64,000 nt of DNA from Petunia secreta (Eukaryota; Streptophyta; Magnoliopsida; Solanales; Solanaceae): NCBI GenBank assembly GCA_029990175.1, contig JARKIP010000023.1:28229501-28293500 (forward strand). Direction: 5' to 3'. The notes under the pieces are model-generated. The model saw nothing but the letters and a program-made list of their open reading frames with translations, ran no database searches and was not told the origin of the DNA. Shown here piece after piece: positions 58,419-64,000 of this stretch. The first letter of the stretch is position 1. Every line of letters starts with the position of its first letter. The position numbers and the translations under genes were made by a program.

Positions 58419-59044
58419 AAAGACCGCGTTTTTGCAGCTTGAAATGACATTTTATTGCCCAACTATCTTATGTTTTAACTACTCTGTTGCAATTTTATTC
58501 ATCCTAGTTGTAATGAACTACGTTATGTTTTGCTACCCTTATTGGGCTTAGTCCCAAAATCAATGAAATTTCATTTTTTCCAAATAACCCAAGCCAAAGC
58601 AGTTATAGATGGTTTATCTTGTGCAAAGGGAAGAGTTTCAAGAATGTCACATTTTTCGCAACAACAACACATTTGATCACCATGCAAGCAAAATGCAGAT
58701 TCGAAGCCAAATTAGGTGTTCAATCAAGTCAACCGTTATTTGATCAAAAACTAATAATTGTTCTTTGATTAAACAGGGGCAAATTTTGCATTTACCGCAA
58801 AGTTCAGCATCAAGGTGGAAGAAGCAATGCAAAGTGTCGCAACTTCCCAGAAATTTTATAGTACTTACAATTTTTCTTTGAATGCAGAAATCTCAAGCAG
58901 CGAAACGACAAAAACTCGCAACTATTAGTTCCTCGAAGAATATTTGCCTTATCGCATATGCAGAACAACTCTATTTTAGCTTTTGATCGATTATCGCATC
59001 ACCAGCACAAGTCAGGAGATTTCAGATTTTGCAAGATACAGGGT
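58419..59044 (+). other. 3' untranslated region, first part
   Basis: No protease or reverse-transcriptase words in any forward frame. The 78-codon frame at 58315 overlaps the end of ORF2 out of frame and is a shadow. Confidence 0.6.
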
Positions 59045-59512
59045 TTATCCACCCACAAATAGGATATTTTGGGTTCTTCCACCCACAAATAGGATATTTG
59101 GGTTCTTCCACCCACAAATAGGATATATCGGGTCCTTCCACCCACAAATAGGATATCTGGGTCCTTCCACCCACAAATAGGATATCAGGGTTTATCCACC
59201 CACAAATAGGATACTTTGGGTCCTTCCACCCACAAATAGGATATTCGGGTCCTTCCACCCACGAATAGGATATTCGGGTCCTTCCACCCACGAATAGGAT
59301 ATTTGGGTCCTTCCACCCACAAATAGGATATATCGGGTTCTTCCACCCACAAATAGGATATCTCGGGTCCTTCCACCCACGAATAGGATATCTCGGGTCC
59401 TTCCACCCACGAATAGGATATCTCGGGTCCTTCCACCCACGAATAGGATATTTGGGTCTTTCCACCCACAAATAGGATATCTCGGGTCCTTCCACCCACA
59501 AATAGGATGTGC
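59045..59512. repeat. Minisatellite, 16 units of 29-30 bp
   Basis: Each unit is CCACCCACAAATAGGATAT followed by a variable 2-4 base core, GGG and TTCTT, TCCTT or TTTAT. ACAAATAGG alternates with ACGAATAGG in the middle units, showing local unit duplication. Open minus-strand frames across it (59690-59022 and others) arise from the repeat length and are not genes. Confidence 0.95.
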
Positions 59513-60019
59513 AGATTTCTTTCAGGTAGATGATAGTCCAAGACAAGTCGGCTGAAGCACCGCTTTCGGAGTGTTTCGCGATGTCGGTTGTCATGCAATA
59601 TTGAATAATGATCAGCTTAGAGGTTCTCCGGACGGAGCATCTCGTCAGTTGGCCGAAGGAAGAACTTATTGATGATATCGCAACCCGCATTTATAATTTT
59701 ATGTTATCACTCTTTTATTTCTTATTCCAATTATTACAGTTTATTAGCAGTTGCTCGCTTACCGTTTGTTAAGTCTTTACAGAATTTTGGCAGTACCGCA
59801 ACATCATTTGGAGCATTTGGAGCATAACGTGGAACTTTTTCTTAGCAGTGAACTGGAGCAATCGTTGATATGAGCTAGACTCGTCAACAAGGATCTGAAG
59901 AATCGCACTCGAACAAGCAAATTCTATCCTAATCTTTCATTTCGGGTTAGGGTGTCAGTTTGAATTCTTTCCTATTTGTGCGTCTTTTTTAATCAATCGT
60001 GCGAATTTTCGTGTCTAAG

Positions 60020-60098
60020 TGTCGTTGAACTACATATGGCCTGATTCTCTTTCAGCCCGAGATATGTAGGCAACTCGAAAACCGGAGTTCGGCCATAT
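60020..60098 (+). other. Structured module, copy 3
   Basis: CTACATAT pairs with ATATGTAG (stem 1). ATATGGCC inside it is exactly complementary to GGCCATAT downstream. AACTC and GAGTT form the small hairpin. It lies about 125 bases before the purine tract and right LTR. The order GATTCTC, ATGTAGGCAACTC, GTTCGG matches copies 1 and 2. Confidence 0.6.
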
Positions 60099-60209
60099 CC
60101 GTAAGCCTCGCACTTTGATCCTTGGAATCGAAGTCCCTGGCTTTATCGTGACAAAATTGGTTTCTCGTCAACTTCTTTACCCGGAAAACTCTTTCATCAT
60201 TTTCCGGGT

Positions 60210-60222
60210 AAAGAGGGGCAGC
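60210..60222 (+). promoter_or_regulatory. Polypurine tract
   Basis: AAAGAGGGGCAGC lies directly before the right LTR, the position of the plus-strand primer. Confidence 0.8.
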
Positions 60223-63200
60223 TGTTGACACCCAATTTTGTCCCGAATAAGTTAATTAAAGTCTAATTATTCTTAATTAAAATTAATATTGAAATTTCAA
60301 AAGTAATTCAAAGAGAAAAGGCTAGAATTATAAAGCATAGCCTAGTTTATATCCTACCCGTGCAACTCCTCAATTTCCCAATTTAATCTAAAACCAGGGC
60401 TAAAATCGTTCCTTATCCGCGAAATTGTCCTATCTCTGCAATCAATACATATACACAATACACGCGCTCATTTTCGCCCCTAATCCATTTCAGAAAAACC
60501 CCTCCCCAATTCACAAAAACCCGTTTCAATCTCCCCGACCCGTTTTCAAAAAATTCAAACAGAACACGCCAAATCTCTGGTCCCTTTTCTCCAACTCAGC
60601 AATTTTTCGTACAAAGCCTTATCCGTTTGTGAACGTTGGAGGGTTCTTTGGGTATTTTCTCACAGTCGAGAACCCTAATTTTGGAGGATATAAAGAGCTG
60701 GGAATCTCATTATTGATGGAGGCAGCCGCTAATGGGGGATAGGGAAAGCAGGGGAGATAGCCGTGGATAGTGAAGAAGGAGCAGCAGTTGAAGGAAAGAG
60801 GGGGCAACCGGGGAAGAAAAGGGACTGAATATACAAAAACGGCAACATATACAACTTCTGAGAACTTACACATTTCTTTCAGTTTTATTCTTTTATAAAA
60901 TACATAGCATTGTTATTTGTTTCGATATTCGGATATAGTTCAAAAGTTCGAGTCGTCGTCTTGGTCGAGTGCGCGCCTTCAGATTTCTACGCCTCTTTTC
61001 ACTGCGCAGCAAGAGGTAAACTCTTCAAACTTTCATATTTTTTTATGATTATTTCTAGTATTTATTTATCTGGAGTATGTGAAATGTGACCTCGCCTGCT
61101 TGTTTATACACTGTTAAATTCCTATTTTATTTTCCTTTCGTTGTTTTCCTAATGTTACTGCCATAACACAAGTATGTGCTTCGAACATATGTAAAAGGTT
61201 TGTCTTGGAATCTTTATGTAGCAGCTTTAGCTTAGGTGAGAAAGATGTTTGAGTTACTAGGTGTCTATCAAATTTAGTTTAGAGTTGCTTGATTTTCCTG
61301 TCCTAGGAACCTGAAGTTGCTTCTGTGATTAGTTTCTTCAAGTTCAGTTTATGGAAGCTGATTAATGTAAATGCATATGGCTGCTGTATAATATCTTTCA
61401 CATCTTTTTTTGACTTCAAAAGTGATAAGTTTTGCCTGCTTCTTGTCGAATTGGTTCATGTTCAACAACCTCTGTTTCCTTGGCATGCTATTTCTTGGTT
61501 AATATCAAGTTTAGCATTTTTTTTGTTGTGTCGTGTTGCTTGCTAGTTGTCTAGGCTGGTAATGGTTAAGAGGGCATGCGAGGGGAGGCTGCAGTAGTAG
61601 GGTCTGGTATGGTATGGTATTTTTTTGGTCGAGATCTGGTGTTGTCTTGGAGTGGCTGTTTGTTCTGTGTGAAGCAGAGTTTAGCAGTAGTTTGGCAGGT
61701 GTTCAAGGTGGTCTATTCTCTGTGTGCCCACTGTTATGGAGTTTGTTATAGATGTATTTTGGTAGGAGAGGGTCAGGAGGTTTGTTTTCTCTGTAGCAGT
61801 GATGTTTGGTATGTGTCCAGGTTGCTTAAGGAAAGTTTAGTTTCAGCATGTGCAGCAGGTTATTAAAGGGCATAGAAGTTTGTTTCTTTGGGTTTGATTT
61901 GGAAAGTGTGTGTGCAGGAGTTAAAAGCAGGTGAGGTCTGAGTGCGGGAAGGTGGTTTAAAGTTGATATTAGAAGCTGCAGTTGTCTCAGGGGGCCTGGT
62001 AGTTGTTCAGGGCAATGAGATTGTAGTTCAGGTAAGAGAATAGTGTAGGGTGGTCCTTGGGGCTGTCTTTTCTGTTAAAGTGAGTGAAAGAGGGGCAAGA
62101 TGTTTCATGTGAAGAAGCGTATCAAGTCTTAATCTGAGCTGTCCCTGTTTCTTCATGTCTGCATATTTTGTTAAATGAATTTGGTTCTGGCTTTAAGTCA
62201 TAAAATTCTGTCATGATGTTCCAGGTTGTAAGGGTGTTAATCTCGACTTTATTTTGCCTTGTTTGTTTCATCAAAAGCTGTCCCTTTGTTGCTCTCTGTA
62301 TAAGCTAAAGATCAATGGTAAAGGGCAGCTTTGCTAGTCTGCTTCCTAAGGTCCTAAGTCAGTTGTTTCGCTTAGTTTCTCTTCCATTTTACATCTGTCC
62401 AGCAGTGGTTGTTGCCTCTTTGAATGAGTCTCAAATTGGTTCTGTTTGTTGGATACTGGAAGGTGTTAAAGAGTAATGCAAGGGGTGGGAAAGAGTCCTC
62501 TTTGTTCTCCTTGTTCCATGCAGCAGCCTAGCCTATTATTCAGGAAGTAAAGGGTCAGATTTTCATTCTAAGTTTAATCCTGATCTCGCTTAGGACATTC
62601 CAGTATTTCCCTTTGTTTTCTTGTGTTTCAAATTTCAAAGTTTAATGTTTAAAGTTTCAATTAACCAAGATTAGTCTTCTGGTGTGTTGATTTATTATCT
62701 TTTGTTTCAAGCCTTTAAGCATGATTCATACCTTGAATGGTCTATTAGCATTTGCATGTGAGGAATTGGTTGAAGTGCAAGTCATTGGACTAGTAAGTTT
62801 AGACTTTGCATATGTATAATGTTGGAATCTCTCACTGTTATGGTGCACATTTCATTCTATTGATGTTCATAAGCTTGGTTACCCGCTGAATATGTAATCA
62901 AGAAAGTGTTTTGCTAATTCTTTAGTTATGAGCTAATTTTGATAAGATCAAACTTTGTTCAGTTTAATCTTAAGTCCCTTTGCATAACTGTTGATGTCTT
63001 GGAATTCAATTATCACTTTTTTTTTTTTTTTTTAAAGTTTAGGTAGAAATCTATTCAATATTAATGTGTAATTATTATCTCGTCCCACTTGTTGGTTTTC
63101 TTAGTTTGTTGTTCCATTTATCATTTGTACTGGCTTAATTGTTCTTACTGATATATGTCCATTCTTTTCTCTCTTAATTGCATGGTTGAACTACTTAGAA

Positions 63201-64000
63201 ATCTAAGCAATCTAGGCTGAAATGTAATGGTCAGATCCCGTTTACTTTAGTGGCGAACTGCATCCTAAAGTGTCTTTGTCTTCTAGTTAAAATGAGTTTG
63301 CAGAACTGGTTAAATAAGTACATTTTCTGTTTGTTTGTCTGCGAGCTTTAAACTAGGCAACTTGTTGATAAATTTTCATTTGCAGAAGTAATATTCTTTG
63401 AGTAGTTACTGATCTTTTTCTCCTTATTATGTTTTCTTTGGCATGAAACGCTTGGGACGAGTTGGTATAAACTCACAATTTGGATGGCTCATTGGCTTGG
63501 AATTGCATTGGGGTCAAGATTCGAGCTCAAGTTTCCAAACTTTAGAAATTTAGAAATCCAAGGCTCGTTTCGCGAGTTTGCTTTCCGGGTTCTATCTTTT
63601 AACTCTTGCCTTCCTTTTGCCCTTAGGATATTTACATAAATTACTTATAGAATAATTATGTACTTATATCTTATAAATAAATATTTGATGGTTTGAGTTA
63701 TTTATTTACTTTATGTTCATTATCCTTTACTTTGGAGTCGTTATTCAATTTATTGCAAATCAGGTCATCTAAGCAAATGCGTGCAAAATTTCGTAAATTT
63801 CCAAAACCACGCTTAATAATAAGAAAAGACTTCTATCTTATTGATACGAAGTAGTTTCTTTTAAAAGGTCAAAATTTATAAAGAAGTTTTAATTAACTTC
63901 TAAATGTCCCGAAACAGCTTTGCAAAAGCGACTTGAAACCTAAAGTTCTATCTTATGGTGAGAAACTTAGGTTTTAAAGTTGAAATTGAGCAAGTGTCAT
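60223..64000 (+). repeat. Right LTR of the long-LTR element (truncated by window end)
   Basis: Repeats 48475-52252 with about ten substitutions and a few homopolymer-length changes noticed by eye, for example at 48830/60578 and in the stretch 49849-49877/61596-61624. About 500 bp of the LTR should lie beyond the window. Confidence 0.95.

Larger units (their letters stand above)
48475..64000 (+). mobile_element. Long-LTR Tat/Ogre-like element, pol-less, with two gag-like ORFs
   Basis: Left LTR 48475-52758 (4284 bp), primer-binding site, 2-kb leader, ORF1 54799-56115, ORF2 56928-58418, 3' UTR with minisatellite, purine tract, and right LTR from 60223 past the window end. LTR ends are TGTTGA...TCAACA. 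Long LTRs, the TGGCGACTCC primer site and 3'-UTR tandem repeats are known traits of Ogre/Tat elements. No protease, reverse transcriptase, RNase H or integrase frame exists between the LTRs, so it should depend on an autonomous partner, like the known TR-GAG class. The two LTRs differ very little, so the insertion is young. Confidence 0.88.

Noticed and set aside
59045..59512. CRISPR-like regular array
   Set aside because: Units run head to tail without unique spacers and lie in the 3' UTR of a plant retroelement.
59022..59690. Minus-strand 222-codon frame and two overlapping frames across the 29-30 bp repeat
   Set aside because: They exist because the repeat units lack stops; the product is only the repeat translated in shifting frames, and neighbouring frames are equally open.

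Overview
The window is nuclear DNA of a flowering plant, most likely a nightshade (Solanaceae). The reasons are intron-rich genes with GT/AG junctions, dense L1 and RTE LINE debris with (TTG)n tails, a Stowaway MITE, and Ty3/gypsy retrotransposons including one long-LTR Tat/Ogre-like element. Nothing bacterial, plastid or viral was seen. Only two host genes are supported, both on the + strand; roughly three quarters of the window is transposon-derived.

Layout. 1-5340: two diverged, decayed copies of an LTR element carrying the same unfamiliar ORF, each followed by a block of GC-rich near-palindromes and then an LTR with a TATA box. 5341-6766: AT-rich DNA with one RTE/SINE tail. 6860-10130: a 5'-truncated L1 LINE with an internal deletion in its reverse transcriptase. 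10441-12356: two inverted-repeat DNA elements, the second ending 215 bp before a gene. 12572-15080: a four-exon gene for a 239-residue protein of unknown function. 16968-31912: a gene of at least 16 exons for KNL1/Spc105, the outer-kinetochore scaffold; its N-terminus has the RVSF phosphatase-1 docking motif, and its first intron holds five transposon pieces. 33558-33824: a Stowaway MITE.

35010-64000 is a nest of insertions. An L1 LINE is broken by a Mutator-like MITE (35398-36572, 10-bp target duplication), by a chromodomain Ty3/gypsy element (36902-42676, both LTRs) and by a Tat-like gypsy element (starts 43541). The Tat-like element is broken in its protease by a relative (starts 45992), which is broken in turn by a young element with 4.3-kb LTRs (starts 48475 and runs off the window).

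That last element is the most interesting object. Its internal region has no protease, reverse transcriptase or integrase. It carries two separate gag-like ORFs, a 16-unit minisatellite in the 3' untranslated region, and three copies of a roughly 75-base module whose arms are complementary in every copy although their sequences differ, which is what a selected RNA fold would look like. It is probably a non-autonomous element moved in trans by a full-length relative.

The two host genes do not obviously work together. KNL1 has E2F-like and MSA-core sites near its start, as expected for a cell-division gene.
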